28,816 bases of DNA from UBA4717 sp045577925 (GTDB taxonomy: Bacteria; Bacillota; Clostridia; Oscillospirales; CAG-272): NCBI GenBank assembly GCA_045577925.1, contig JAZNJH010000004.1, positions 1 to 28,816 of the forward strand. Direction: 5' to 3'. The notes under the pieces are model-generated. The model ran no database searches, was not told where the DNA came from, and was given only the letters and a program-made list of their open reading frames with translations. This document shows, one piece after another, positions 1 through 7,909 of the stretch. Position 1 is the first letter of the stretch. Each line of letters starts with the position of its first letter. The translations under genes were made by a program, and so were the position numbers.

Positions 1-1
1 A

Positions 2-141
2 TCAAGAGTTAGTCCTACCACTCTAAAAAAGAACCTGGCGTTGATCAACGCCAGGCCTAAAAAGGTTTTAAATTACAATAATCCCTTGGATTTATTTCAA
101 GATGCTATCAAAAAGTGTTGCACTTAGCTTGACAAATCATC
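2..141. repeat. Left copy of a 140-bp terminal inverted repeat (IS-end-like)
   Basis: Positions 2-141 are the reverse complement of 28677-28816, with one mismatch (136 against 28682) and no gaps. Homology stops abruptly at 141. The inner tip reads (on +) GTTGCACTTAGCTTGACAA, which resembles terminal repeats of IS30-family elements as I remember them; this family assignment is tentative. A perfect 22-bp palindrome at 34-55 forms a hairpin. On the - strand it is followed by TTCTTTTTT, so it would terminate transcription entering the element from the flanking chromosome. No transposase is inside the window. Confidence 0.75.
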
Positions 142-922
142 AAAAGCTTATTCTTTCTGCCTTGAGGCATTTTCCGCTTGCTCTGTCGAGCGTAAATATA
201 GTACCGGAAGCAGAAACTTCGCCATGCGCCTGCTCAAATCTTACGGGCAGGCGTGAAATGAATTTTTCAATTACTATATCGCTTTTAACACCGAGTATAC
301 TGTCTGTTACCCCAACCATACCGAGGTCGGTTATAAATCCCGTGCCCCCCTTAAGTACCTGCTCGTCTGCAGTAACAACGTGAGTGTGCGTTCCGAAAAC
401 TACGCTTACTCTGCCGTCAAGATAGCGTGCAAGAGCCGCTTTCTCGCTTGTCGCTTCGGCATGGATATCGACTACGGCATAGTCGTATTTACCTTTGTTT
501 GCCTCTAGTATTTTGTCCGCACACGTAAACGGGTTATCGCAGACGTCCATATAGACCGTACCGAGCAGATTCATAACAAGCACACGCTTTGAATCCGCTT
601 CTATTATTCTGAAGCCGTATCCGGGGGCAGATGAGGGCATATTGGCAGGACGGATACAACAAGGGCTGTCATCCAGATAAGAATAGACCTCGCGGCGCCT
701 GAACGTGTGATTTCCGCCACTTATTGCATCAGCGCCGGCTTCTATAAGCATGTCAGCGCTTTGCCTCAGCATGCCGTTACCGTCTGCTGAGTTTTCACCA
801 TTCACAACCGTAAAGGAAATGTTATGGTATTTTCTGATACCCCAGAGCTTTTCCTTTAAGTATTCGCATGCCTGCATGCTGACAACGTCTCCGATAGCAA
901 GTATATTGTAGGTATCCGACAT
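140..922 (-). CDS. ymdB: YmdB-family metallophosphoesterase (TIGR00282-like)
   Basis: 260-aa calcineurin-like phosphoesterase of the YmdB type, a dinuclear-metal cytoplasmic enzyme that hydrolyses 2',3'-cyclic nucleotides and, in Bacillus, affects biofilm and sporulation decisions. Visible family motifs in order: N-terminal GDVV, VNGENSADGNG, GGNHTF, DIHAEATSEK, GTHTHVVTAD and ITDLGMVG. These supply the usual Asp, Asn and His metal ligands. The family normally has GDVVG near the N-terminus; here it is GDVVS. The length is close to the usual ~260-265 aa. Start: ATG at 922 behind AGAGGTGA. The TGA stop (140-142) straddles the end of the 140-bp repeat, so the last few codons may have been set by insertion of that element. 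The usual partner rny (RNase Y) is not in the window. Confidence 0.9.
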   Translation of the reverse strand: MSDTYNILAIGDVVSMQACEYLKEKLWGIRKYHNISFTVVNGENSADGNGMLRQSADMLIEAGADAISGGNHTFRRREVYSYLDDSPCCIRPANMPSSAPGYGFRIIEADSKRVLVMNLLGTVYMDVCDNPFTCADKILEANKGKYDYAVVDIHAEATSEKAALARYLDGRVSVVFGTHTHVVTADEQVLKGGTGFITDLGMVGVTDSILGVKSDIVIEKFISRLPVRFEQAHGEVSASGTIFTLDRASGKCLKAERISF

Positions 923-963
923 AAACTTCTGTCACCTCTGTTTATTTCTATACAACTTTATTA

Positions 964-992
964 TTGACACGAACTGTTATAAGTGTTACAAT
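964..992 (+). promoter_or_regulatory. Sigma-70-type promoter for the DUF3006-pfk operon
   Basis: TTGACA (964-969), a 17-bp spacer, then TACAAT (987-992): a near-consensus vegetative promoter about 55 bp before the first start codon. An inverted repeat GTGTTA (983-988) / TAACAC (998-1003) overlaps the -10 box and the expected start site, so a repressor could bind there. Confidence 0.75.
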
Positions 993-1048
993 AATAATAA
1001 CACATAATTATACTTTAATGCAAGAGCTTTTTGTAAAAAGGAGTGCGT

Positions 1049-1264
1049 ATGGAATATATCGTAGACAGAGTCGAAGAAGGTTTTGCCGTGCTCGTTTCTT
1101 CTGCCGACTCGTCGGTGAAAAACGTGCCTGCATGTGAGCTTGACGGTATAAAGGAAGGTGACGTTCTCACTTTTGAGGACGGCAGATACGTGCACTTACA
1201 AAAAAAGAGTGAAGATCGAAAAAAAAGCCTTGCAGAGCGCTTTAACAAGCTTAAAAATAAGTGA
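1049..1264 (+). CDS. DUF3006-like small protein
   Basis: 71-aa protein with the pattern of DUF3006 proteins: an N-terminal D-R-x-E-x-G-x-A-V-L stretch, a central V-x-A-x-x-L-D-G segment, KEGDVLTF, and a lysine-rich helical tail. The biochemical role of the family is not known to me; it looks like a small beta-barrel followed by a charged helix. I chose ATG 1049 over the in-frame GTG at 1043 because AAAAAGGAG lies immediately upstream and would overlap the GTG. It is 21 nt upstream of the phosphofructokinase start and probably cotranscribed with it from the promoter at 964-992. Confidence 0.7.
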   Translation: MEYIVDRVEEGFAVLVSSADSSVKNVPACELDGIKEGDVLTFEDGRYVHLQKKSEDRKKSLAERFNKLKNK

Positions 1265-1285
1265 TTAACTGAGGGAAAGGATAAA

Positions 1286-2518
1286 ATGAATATGTTACGT
1301 GGGAATGCTGTTGTAGGCCAGTCGGGAGGACCGACTGCGGCGATAAATGCAACGCTTGCCGGAGTTTTGAGAGGTGTTCTTGAAAGCGAAAATATAGACA
1401 AGCTTTACGGTGCTTTCAACGGAGTAGAGGGACTTTTAGAGGAAAGATACTGTGTTCTCAGCGACGTAGTAAAAACAGAAGAGGATATAAAGCTTCTTGA
1501 AAATACCCCTGCGGCAGCACTTGGCTCATGCAGAAAAAAGCTTCCGGATATAAATGAGGGCAAGGAAGTATACGAAAAGATTTTTGCGATTTTTGATAAG
1601 CTTAATATAAAGTATTTCTTCTATATCGGCGGAAACGACTCGATGGATACAGTGGCAAAGCTTACAAAGTATGCAATAGAGATCGGAAGCGACATAAGAG
1701 TTATGGGCGTTCCTAAAACAATAGATAATGATCTTTGCGGAACCGACCACACTCCCGGTTACGGCTCTGCAGCAAAATTTATTGCAACAACCATGCAGGA
1801 AATGCTCAGAGATACTGCGGTATACACCGTAAAGGCGGTTACGATAGTTGAAATAATGGGACGTGATGCAGGCTGGCTTACGGCGGCAGCTGCGCTCCCG
1901 AGACTTCACTGCGGCATATCACCTGATCTCGTATATCTTCCCGAGGTTGCATTCTCTGTTGATGAGTTTATCGATGACGTAAACGCTGCGCTTGAAAAAA
2001 AGCCTAACGTTGTGGTGGCCGTTTCAGAAGGCGCACGTGATGCAGAGGGCAGATATGTTGGCGAAGGAACTCAGAGCGGAGTGCTTGATGTTTTCGGGCA
2101 CAAGTACCTTTCAGGAACGGGCAAGATGCTTGAAAATATAATCAGAGAGAAGATCGGCTGCAAGGTGCGCTCGGTTGAACTCAATCTTCCGCAGAGATGC
2201 GCTTCTCACTGCGCTTCGCTTACAGACCTTGATGAGTCTGCAAAGGTAGGACGTGCGGCTGTTAAGTGCGCTGAGTCAGGCGAGAGCGGAAAGATGATGT
2301 GCTTTGAGAGAGCAGAAGGCGAGTACGCTGTAAGCTGTGTACCGCGTGACATTCACGAGATCGCTAATATGATACGCTTCGTACCCCGCGAATTTATAAA
2401 CGAGCGTGGCAATAACGTAACAGACGAGTGCCTTGAATATATTATGCCACTTATTAACGGAGAAGTATCGCCCGTTTACAAAAACGGACTTCCTGTTCAC
2501 CTTGTAATTGAAAGATAA
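1286..2518 (+). CDS. pfp: 6-phosphofructokinase, probably PPi-dependent
   Basis: 410-aa cytoplasmic PfkA-superfamily enzyme that phosphorylates fructose 6-phosphate at C1 in glycolysis. Motifs: GQSGGPTAAIN near residue 11, GGNDSMD (115-121), PKTIDND (143-149) and MGRDAGW (191-197). In ATP-dependent PFKs the two diagnostic sites are Gly (GGDGS and GTIDND). Here they are Asp (GGNDS) and Lys (PKTIDND), which by the family rule points to pyrophosphate as phosphoryl donor and a reversible reaction. The neighbouring Mg-binding Asp of GGDGS is Asn here. Start ATG 1286 sits behind AGGGAAAGG; a second in-frame ATG at 1292 is possible. It ends at the terminator 2522-2553. Confidence 0.88.
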   Translation: MNMLRGNAVVGQSGGPTAAINATLAGVLRGVLESENIDKLYGAFNGVEGLLEERYCVLSDVVKTEEDIKLLENTPAAALGSCRKKLPDINEGKEVYEKIFAIFDKLNIKYFFYIGGNDSMDTVAKLTKYAIEIGSDIRVMGVPKTIDNDLCGTDHTPGYGSAAKFIATTMQEMLRDTAVYTVKAVTIVEIMGRDAGWLTAAAALPRLHCGISPDLVYLPEVAFSVDEFIDDVNAALEKKPNVVVAVSEGARDAEGRYVGEGTQSGVLDVFGHKYLSGTGKMLENIIREKIGCKVRSVELNLPQRCASHCASLTDLDESAKVGRAAVKCAESGESGKMMCFERAEGEYAVSCVPRDIHEIANMIRFVPREFINERGNNVTDECLEYIMPLINGEVSPVYKNGLPVHLVIER

Positions 2519-2521
2519 CTT

Positions 2522-2553
2522 AAAAAACGGTCGGAATTTCCGACCGTTTTTTT
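2522..2553. terminator. Bidirectional intrinsic terminator between pfk and the 62-aa gene
   Basis: AAAAAACGGTCGGA, a short loop, then TCCGACCGTTTTTTT. The stem is flanked by A's on one side and T's on the other, so it can end both the pfk transcript (+) and the convergent 62-aa gene (-). Confidence 0.85.
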
Positions 2554-2740
2554 ATCCAAGCATATCGGACAGGTTTAAAAATACCGTCCCTGCCGCGCTC
2601 AGCAAATGGCTTGTAGTTTTTGCAAAGTTGTTTACTTTCCTTGTAACACTGTTCTTTGCGGGGCTTACGAGAGCGATCATCGCTCCGGCCGTGGCACCTG
2701 TTGCTGCGGCTATAATTATATTTGTTGTTTTTTGCGACAT
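2552..2740 (-). CDS. Small membrane-associated protein of unknown function
   Basis: 62 aa. I do not recognise a family. After a polar MSQKTTN start there is a small-residue-rich hydrophobic helix (I8 to about V25: repeated A, G, T, I), then an amphipathic basic segment (KNSVTRKVNNFAK) and a second helix ending NLSDMLG. This is loosely like short YtxH-type envelope proteins, but the match is only in composition. It is supported as a gene by its tight fit against the shared terminator (its TAA abuts the hairpin) and by plausible length. The ribosome site is weak (GTAGAG about 8 nt from the ATG) and no convincing promoter was found. Confidence 0.5.
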   Translation of the reverse strand: MSQKTTNIIIAAATGATAGAMIALVSPAKNSVTRKVNNFAKTTSHLLSAAGTVFLNLSDMLG

Positions 2741-3045
2741 ACGTTTTCTCTACTTTCTTTAAAAATATCCTGTGTGATTATTGTGTGCCGAAAAAGTATC
2801 GGTATGAGTGGTAATAGTCGCTATTTTTGTAACACTTTTAAATTTTAAAATATACAAAATTGAGGCAAAATATCAGCGAATAAAGTTGAAATTATACAAA
2901 GTTGAAAAAATAGTACAAATATTATTGACTTGAAGAATAAATCGGAGTATAATATATATTGTTATAAAATTAACCATAATATGACCTTTGCTTTAGTATA
3001 GTAAAGGGATAAATTACCGGCTTATTGAAAGGAATGGTATTTACA
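2741..3045. other. AT-rich intergenic region upstream of serC
   Basis: Roughly 305 bases without a gene. It contains the divergent 5' side of the 62-aa gene, two direct repeats AAAGTTGAA (2882-2890 and 2898-2906; period 16), and the serC promoter at 2925-2953. The 85-nt leader has only a weak hairpin (CTTTA...TAAAG near 2990-3005). No riboswitch-like conserved core was recognised. Confidence 0.6.
2925..2953 (+). promoter_or_regulatory. serC-serA promoter
   Basis: TTGACT (2925-2930), a 17-bp spacer, and perfect TATAAT (2948-2953). The two AAAGTTGAA repeats end about 20 bp upstream of the -35 box and could be an activator or repressor site. Confidence 0.8.
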
Positions 3046-4134
3046 ATGAACAGAGTATTCAATTTCTCAGCAGGACCGTCTGCACTCCCCATGCCCGTGC
3101 TTGAAAAGGCAGCGGCAGAGCTTGTATGTTATAAGGACGCAGGAATGTCCGTAATGGAAATGAGTCACCGTTCTCCTGCTTACGAGGAGATCATCAAGGA
3201 AGCAGAGGCTCTTTTCAGAAGCGTTATGAATATTCCCGATAACTATAAAGTTCTCTTCTTGCAGGGCGGCGCGTCAACACAGTTTGCGGCAGTTCCGCTC
3301 AACCTTATGAACGGCTCAGGCAAGGCTGATTACATAGTTTCCGGTCAGTTCTCGAAGAAGGCATACAAGGAAGCTCAGAAATACGGCGACGTTGTTTGCA
3401 TCGCTTCAAGTGAAGACAAGAACAATACATACATTCCTCAGATCAAGCGTGAGGATATAAGACCTGATGCAGATTACGTACACATCTGCTTCAACAACAC
3501 AATATACGGAACAAAGTTCAACTATATTCCCGACACAGGCGATATTCCGCTTGTTGCGGATATGTCCAGCTGCATTATGAGTGAGCCGATAGACGTTACA
3601 AAGTTCGGTCTTATCTATGCAGGTGCGCAGAAGAACGTTGCTCCCGCAGGTCTTACGATCGTTATCGTGAGAGAAGATCTTCTCGGCAAGTCCCGCGCAG
3701 ACATTCCCGTAATGCTTGACTACAAGACTATGGCTGATAATGATTCTATGTACAATACTCCTCCCTGCTATCCGATATACATCGCAAAGCTCGTATTTGA
3801 GTGGGTACGCGATCTCGGCGGACTTGAAGCAATGAAGAAGTATAACGAAAAGAAGGCGGCTATCCTTTACGATTACCTTGATTCACAGGATTACTACGTT
3901 GCTCCCGTTGAAAAGGCGTACCGTTCAATGATGAACGTAACGTTCGTAACGGGTGATGCTGATCTTGATAAGAAGTTTGCAAAAGAAGCAGATGCTCAGG
4001 GCTTCAAGAATATCAAGGGTCACCGCTCTGTCGGCGGTATGAGAGCATCAATATACAACGCTATGCCTATCGAGGGCGTTGAAAAGCTCGTTGCGTTTAT
4101 GGACGAATTTGCAAAGAACAATCCTAAAAAGTAA
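3046..4134 (+). CDS. serC: Phosphoserine aminotransferase
   Basis: 362-aa PLP enzyme (class V aminotransferase fold) that transaminates 3-phosphohydroxypyruvate with glutamate to give O-phosphoserine, the second step of serine synthesis. The N-terminus RVFNFSAGPSALP is the SerC signature. FLQGGASTQF (71-80) forms the cofactor-phosphate pocket, and AGAQKNVAPAGLT carries the Schiff-base lysine (Lys196). HRSVGGMRASIYNAM near the C-terminus is the conserved substrate-binding arginine region. I chose ATG 3046, preceded by GAAAGGA, over the in-frame TTG 3025 and ATG 3034 because SerC proteins start at M-x-R-V-F-N-F. serA follows after 23 nt, so the pair forms an operon. Confidence 0.96.
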   Translation: MNRVFNFSAGPSALPMPVLEKAAAELVCYKDAGMSVMEMSHRSPAYEEIIKEAEALFRSVMNIPDNYKVLFLQGGASTQFAAVPLNLMNGSGKADYIVSGQFSKKAYKEAQKYGDVVCIASSEDKNNTYIPQIKREDIRPDADYVHICFNNTIYGTKFNYIPDTGDIPLVADMSSCIMSEPIDVTKFGLIYAGAQKNVAPAGLTIVIVREDLLGKSRADIPVMLDYKTMADNDSMYNTPPCYPIYIAKLVFEWVRDLGGLEAMKKYNEKKAAILYDYLDSQDYYVAPVEKAYRSMMNVTFVTGDADLDKKFAKEADAQGFKNIKGHRSVGGMRASIYNAMPIEGVEKLVAFMDEFAKNNPKK

Positions 4135-4157
4135 TAAATCCGAAAGGAATCAGAATA

Positions 4158-5324
4158 ATGAATAAGATCCAGCTTTTAAATAAGATCGCCAAGGTTGGTA
4201 CAGACCGCTTTGATGCTGATAAATATGAAATTGCAGAGGATATAGCAAATCCCGATGCGATAATGGTACGCTCGGCAGCTATGCACGATATGGAATTCGG
4301 CGATAACCTCAAGGCTATCGCAAGAGCAGGTGCAGGTGTTAACAATATTCCGATAGACAAGTGCAGTGAAAAGGGTATAGTTGTTTTCAATACACCCGGT
4401 GCAAATGCTAACGGCGTTAAGGAACTTGCAGTTGCCGCACTTCTTCTTGCTTCGCGTGATATCGTTGGCGGCATCGAATGGGTAAGAACGCTTAAGGGAA
4501 CGGAAGCTCCCGAAAAGGCAGTTGAAAAGGGCAAGAGCAAGTTTGCGGGTATTGAGATAGAGGGCAAGACTCTCGGTATCATAGGCCTTGGAGCTATCGG
4601 CGGACTTGTTGCCAACGTTGCAAAGTCTCTCGGCATGAAGGTTATAGGCTGCGACCCGTATATTACAGTTGAAGCTGCATGGGGACTTTCACGTTCGATT
4701 GAAAAGGCGGCAACGTACGATGAAATTTACGCAAAGAGCGATTACATAAGCGTACACGTTCCTGCAACCCCCGAAACAAAGGGCATGCTTTGCGCTGAAA
4801 ACTTCGCAAAGATGAAGGACGGAGTAAGAATCATCAACCTTTCCAGAGCAGATCTTCTTAACTCTGCAGACCTCAAGGCTGCAATTGCAAGCGGTAAGGT
4901 TGCAAGCTACGTTACCGACTTCCCGACAGATGACATCATCAACGAAGACAAGATAATCGCAATCCCCCACCTCGGTGCATCAACAGAGGAGAGCGAAGAT
5001 AACTGCGCAGTATATGCGGCAAACGAGCTTATCGACTATCTTGAAAACGGAAATATCAAGAACAGCGTAAACTTCCCCAATGCAACGATGCCGCGCGGCG
5101 GAGACGCACGTCTTTGCATCATGCATAAGAACGTTCCCACGATACTCAGTCAGATATCGGGAGCATTCTCAGACGAGCACATAAACATTGAAAACCTTAT
5201 CAACCACTCCAAGAAGGAACTTGCATATACAATGGTTGAGTGCCACGGAGAAATTCCTGCGGAGCTTGTCTCAAAGGTTAAGGCTATTGATGGCGTTATC
5301 AGAGTAAACGTTATCGTATATTAA
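4158..5324 (+). CDS. serA: D-3-phosphoglycerate dehydrogenase, ACT-domain form
   Basis: 388 aa. It oxidises 3-phosphoglycerate with NAD+, the first step of serine synthesis. The nucleotide-binding Rossmann motif GIIGLGAIGG lies at about 140-149. Catalytic Arg230 (NLSRADLL) and the His271 of PHLGASTEE are present. The acid that is Glu in the usual D-V-F-P-T-E-P motif appears as Asp258 (TDFPTDD). A C-terminal ACT domain (about 315-388) probably gives serine feedback control, although at 388 aa there is no intervening regulatory domain of the long type. AAAGGA precedes ATG 4158. It is coupled to serC and ends at the hairpin 5332-5363. Confidence 0.95.
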   Translation: MNKIQLLNKIAKVGTDRFDADKYEIAEDIANPDAIMVRSAAMHDMEFGDNLKAIARAGAGVNNIPIDKCSEKGIVVFNTPGANANGVKELAVAALLLASRDIVGGIEWVRTLKGTEAPEKAVEKGKSKFAGIEIEGKTLGIIGLGAIGGLVANVAKSLGMKVIGCDPYITVEAAWGLSRSIEKAATYDEIYAKSDYISVHVPATPETKGMLCAENFAKMKDGVRIINLSRADLLNSADLKAAIASGKVASYVTDFPTDDIINEDKIIAIPHLGASTEESEDNCAVYAANELIDYLENGNIKNSVNFPNATMPRGGDARLCIMHKNVPTILSQISGAFSDEHINIENLINHSKKELAYTMVECHGEIPAELVSKVKAIDGVIRVNVIVY

Positions 5325-5331
5325 GATAAGC

Positions 5332-5363
5332 AAAAAGGAATGGGTGAGTGCCCATTCCTTTTG
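5332..5363 (+). terminator. Hairpin after serA
   Basis: AAAAAGGAATGGG (5332-5344), loop TGAGTG, CCCATTCCTTTT. It has a strong stem but a short T-run (TTTT then GCC). It may be a leaky terminator, since no clear promoter is seen before the thioesterase gene 44 nt further on. Confidence 0.65.
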
Positions 5364-5406
5364 CCAATTAAAAGAAGCCGTAAAACCGGCGGAGAAATAT
5401 AAATAA

Positions 5407-6144
5407 ATGAAGACCTATCAGAATTTCAGGGTTGATATTCATCACTGCGATGCAAATTCGAATTTGCGTGTTACCGAAATGCTCAGATTCATGCAACAAT
5501 GCTCCTCAAAGCAGCTCGAGAACAGTGCGATATCGCAGAGTAAGCTTGTGGAGATGGGAAAGACGTATGTGCTTTGCCGATTAAACATAAGTGTATATAA
5601 GCCGGTACATCCCGGTGAAGATTTGGAGATTTCCACCTGGCCGTGCGAAAGCCGCGGACTTTCATTAACACGTTGTTATCAGGCGCGTGTTGACGGAAAC
5701 ATCGTGGCCGAGATTATAACCGTATGGGGTGTTATCGATATTGAAACGAGGCAGCTTTGCCGAATATCAAGCTTACCGGTTGACCTTGAATGTGAGGAGC
5801 CGCTTGAACTTGATTCTCCTTCCCGTATATATATACCATCAGAACTTAATCTGAGCCTTGTTGGAGAGAGAGTGGTTGCTTATAGCGATCTTGATATGAA
5901 TAAGCATATGAATAACACAAATTATGCGGATATGATATGCAACTTTCTTCCCGAAATGGAAAACAAACGCGTTATCATGATGGGTATAAGCTACGTATCC
6001 GAGGCAAGACTCGGTGAGGTGCTTAAGGTTTATATGACCAAGAGCGAGGGACAGTACTTTGTTCGCACTGTAAAAGAAAACGGTGAAGTTAACTGTGAAG
6101 CTATCGTTATGCTCGAGAGAATAAACAGATACGAAAAATTATAA
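5407..6144 (+). CDS. Acyl-ACP/acyl-CoA thioesterase (FatA-like double hotdog)
   Basis: 245 aa with the layout of bacterial acyl-ACP thioesterases (PF01643): an N-terminal hotdog (about 1-130) and a C-terminal hotdog (about 150-245) carrying DLDMNKHMNNTNYADM, the family's D-x-D-x-N-x-H-x-N-N-x-x-Y motif with the catalytic His/Asn region. Such enzymes hydrolyse a thioester to free acid plus ACP or CoA. The start ATG 5407 has GGAG 12 nt upstream. It is 15 nt from iorA and in the same direction, so it is likely cotranscribed with iorAB. That placement makes hydrolysis of an arylacetyl-CoA or branched acyl-CoA product an alternative to a fatty-acid role; the sequence alone does not decide the substrate. 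Confidence 0.85.
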   Translation: MKTYQNFRVDIHHCDANSNLRVTEMLRFMQQCSSKQLENSAISQSKLVEMGKTYVLCRLNISVYKPVHPGEDLEISTWPCESRGLSLTRCYQARVDGNIVAEIITVWGVIDIETRQLCRISSLPVDLECEEPLELDSPSRIYIPSELNLSLVGERVVAYSDLDMNKHMNNTNYADMICNFLPEMENKRVIMMGISYVSEARLGEVLKVYMTKSEGQYFVRTVKENGEVNCEAIVMLERINRYEKL

Positions 6145-6159
6145 CAAGAGGATAAAATT

Positions 6160-7887
6160 ATGAAGAAACTGATGCTTGGCAATGAGGCAGTTGCCAGAGG
6201 ACTTTACGAGGCAGGCGTTAAGCTTGTTTCAAGCTACCCCGGAACACCGAGTACGGAAATAACCGAGGCAGTAGCGAAATATGACGAGGTTTACGCTGAA
6301 TGGGCGCCTAACGAAAAGGTTGCGCTTGAGGTTGCGCTTGGCGCGGCGATCGGCGGAGGACGTTCATTCTGCGGTATGAAGCACGTTGGACTCAACGTTG
6401 CGGCAGACCCGCTCTTTATAACGTCGTATACAGGTATTAACGGCGGTATGGTAATAGGCGTTGCGGACGACCCGGGTATGCACTCTTCTCAGAACGAGCA
6501 GGACAGCCGTCATTATGCACGTGCCGCAAAGCTTCCGATAATCGAGCCCAGCGACTCAAATGAGTGCCTTGAATTTACAAAGCTTGCATACGATTATTCG
6601 GAAGAATTTGATACCCCCTTTATTTTAAGACTCAATACAAGAGTATCACACTCGCAGTCGCTCGTTAATACGTCCGATAGAGTTGAACATGAAATAAAAC
6701 CGTATGAAAAATCAGCGGCAAAGCACGTAATGATGCCGGGTAATGCACGAGGCAGACACGTTGTTGTTGAAGAAAGACTCGAAAAACTTGCGTCATTTGC
6801 ATGCGACTGTCCTTTCAATAAGGAGATTGACAATAATTCCAAGCTTGGTATTATCACGTCAGGCCCCTCATACAACTATGCGCTTGAGGTGTTTGGCAAC
6901 AGCGCTTCATATTTAAAGCTCGGACTTGTTTATCCTTTTGCCGACGAGCTTATAAAGAGCTTTGCGGCAAAGCATGAGCGTGTTATCGTTATAGAAGAGC
7001 TTGATCCGTTTATCGAAGAGCACTGCAAGGCGCTCGGTCTTAATGTTGATGGCAAGAATATACTTCCTGTTCTCGGCGAGTTTTCTCAGGAGCTTATTGC
7101 AGAAAAGCTTCTCGGCGAGAAAAAAGAGTTTAAGGCGCTTGACGATAATATCCCCGTTCGTCCTCCTGTACTTTGCCCCGGTTGCCCGCACAGAGGAATA
7201 TTCTACGTATTCAATAAATTAAAACTTTACGTAAGCGGAGACATCGGATGCTATACGCTCGGCGCGGCAGCTCCCCTTTCAGCTATGGATACAACTCTTT
7301 GTATGGGCGCATCCATTTCCGCACTTCACGGATTCAATAAAATTCGCGGCGAGGAAAACAAGAGCGTTGCAGTTATCGGCGACTCAACCTTCATGCATTC
7401 GGGCATGACGGGACTTGCCAATATTACATACAATAAGGGTATTTCGACGGTTGTTATAGTTGATAACAGTATTACGGGTATGACAGGCCATCAGCAGAAT
7501 CCCTGCACGGGATATACGCTCAAGGGTGAGCCTGTACACGGAATCATGCTTGAAAATATAGCACGTGCTGCAGGTGTTGCAGACGAGCATATCCGCATAG
7601 TTGATCCGGGCGATCTTAAGGAAGTTGAAAGAGTACTTAAAGAAGAGCTTGCAGCAGAAGCACCGTCGGTTATTATCTGCCGTAAGCCTTGTGCACTTCT
7701 CAAGTATGTAAAGCATGCGCCTGCATTTAAGGTAAATGAAGATAAATGTATCGGATGCCGTGCGTGCATGAAGATAGGATGTCCTTGTATATCGGTAGTA
7801 GGCGGCAAGGCAAAGATCGACGCAACGCTTTGCGTTGGATGCGGACTTTGCTCGCAGATGTGCCCGAAGAATGCTATTGAGGCGTAA
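6160..7887 (+). CDS. iorA: Indolepyruvate:ferredoxin oxidoreductase, alpha subunit
   Basis: 575 aa. With IorB it decarboxylates aryl pyruvates (from Trp, Phe, Tyr) oxidatively to the aryl-acetyl-CoA, reducing ferredoxin. Domain order: the N-terminal pyrimidine-binding region with SSYPGTPSTEI and the EVALGAAIGGGRS segment; then CPGCPHRG (339-344); the TPP/Mg site GDIGCYTLG...GDSTFMHSG (GDS at 407-409) through DNSITGMTGHQ; and a C-terminal two-cluster ferredoxin domain, CIGCRAC...C and CVGCGLCSQMCP (about 530-571). Length is typical of the family. AAGAGGATAAAATT precedes ATG 6160. It is followed after 22 nt by iorB. Confidence 0.96.
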   Translation: MKKLMLGNEAVARGLYEAGVKLVSSYPGTPSTEITEAVAKYDEVYAEWAPNEKVALEVALGAAIGGGRSFCGMKHVGLNVAADPLFITSYTGINGGMVIGVADDPGMHSSQNEQDSRHYARAAKLPIIEPSDSNECLEFTKLAYDYSEEFDTPFILRLNTRVSHSQSLVNTSDRVEHEIKPYEKSAAKHVMMPGNARGRHVVVEERLEKLASFACDCPFNKEIDNNSKLGIITSGPSYNYALEVFGNSASYLKLGLVYPFADELIKSFAAKHERVIVIEELDPFIEEHCKALGLNVDGKNILPVLGEFSQELIAEKLLGEKKEFKALDDNIPVRPPVLCPGCPHRGIFYVFNKLKLYVSGDIGCYTLGAAAPLSAMDTTLCMGASISALHGFNKIRGEENKSVAVIGDSTFMHSGMTGLANITYNKGISTVVIVDNSITGMTGHQQNPCTGYTLKGEPVHGIMLENIARAAGVADEHIRIVDPGDLKEVERVLKEELAAEAPSVIICRKPCALLKYVKHAPAFKVNEDKCIGCRACMKIGCPCISVVGGKAKIDATLCVGCGLCSQMCPKNAIEA

Positions 7888-7909
7888 GCAGAAAGGACGG
7901 TATGAAGAT

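Noticed and set aside
102..383. 93-aa ORF starting in the left repeat
   Set aside because: It runs antisense to the well-supported ymdB gene and its start is in the IS-like repeat; the protein has no recognisable domain.
1015..1401. 128-aa and other ORFs antisense to DUF3006-pfk
   Set aside because: Shadow frames with Ser/Phe-rich low-complexity translation, no ribosome site, overlapping genes with clear family motifs.
2960..3045. Riboswitch in the serC leader
   Set aside because: Only a weak 5-bp hairpin and no recognisable conserved core were seen in the 85-nt leader.
7835..7909. N-terminal extension of iorB
   Set aside because: It overlaps the ferredoxin domain of iorA, and the family begins at the GVGGQG segment; ATG 7910 fits.
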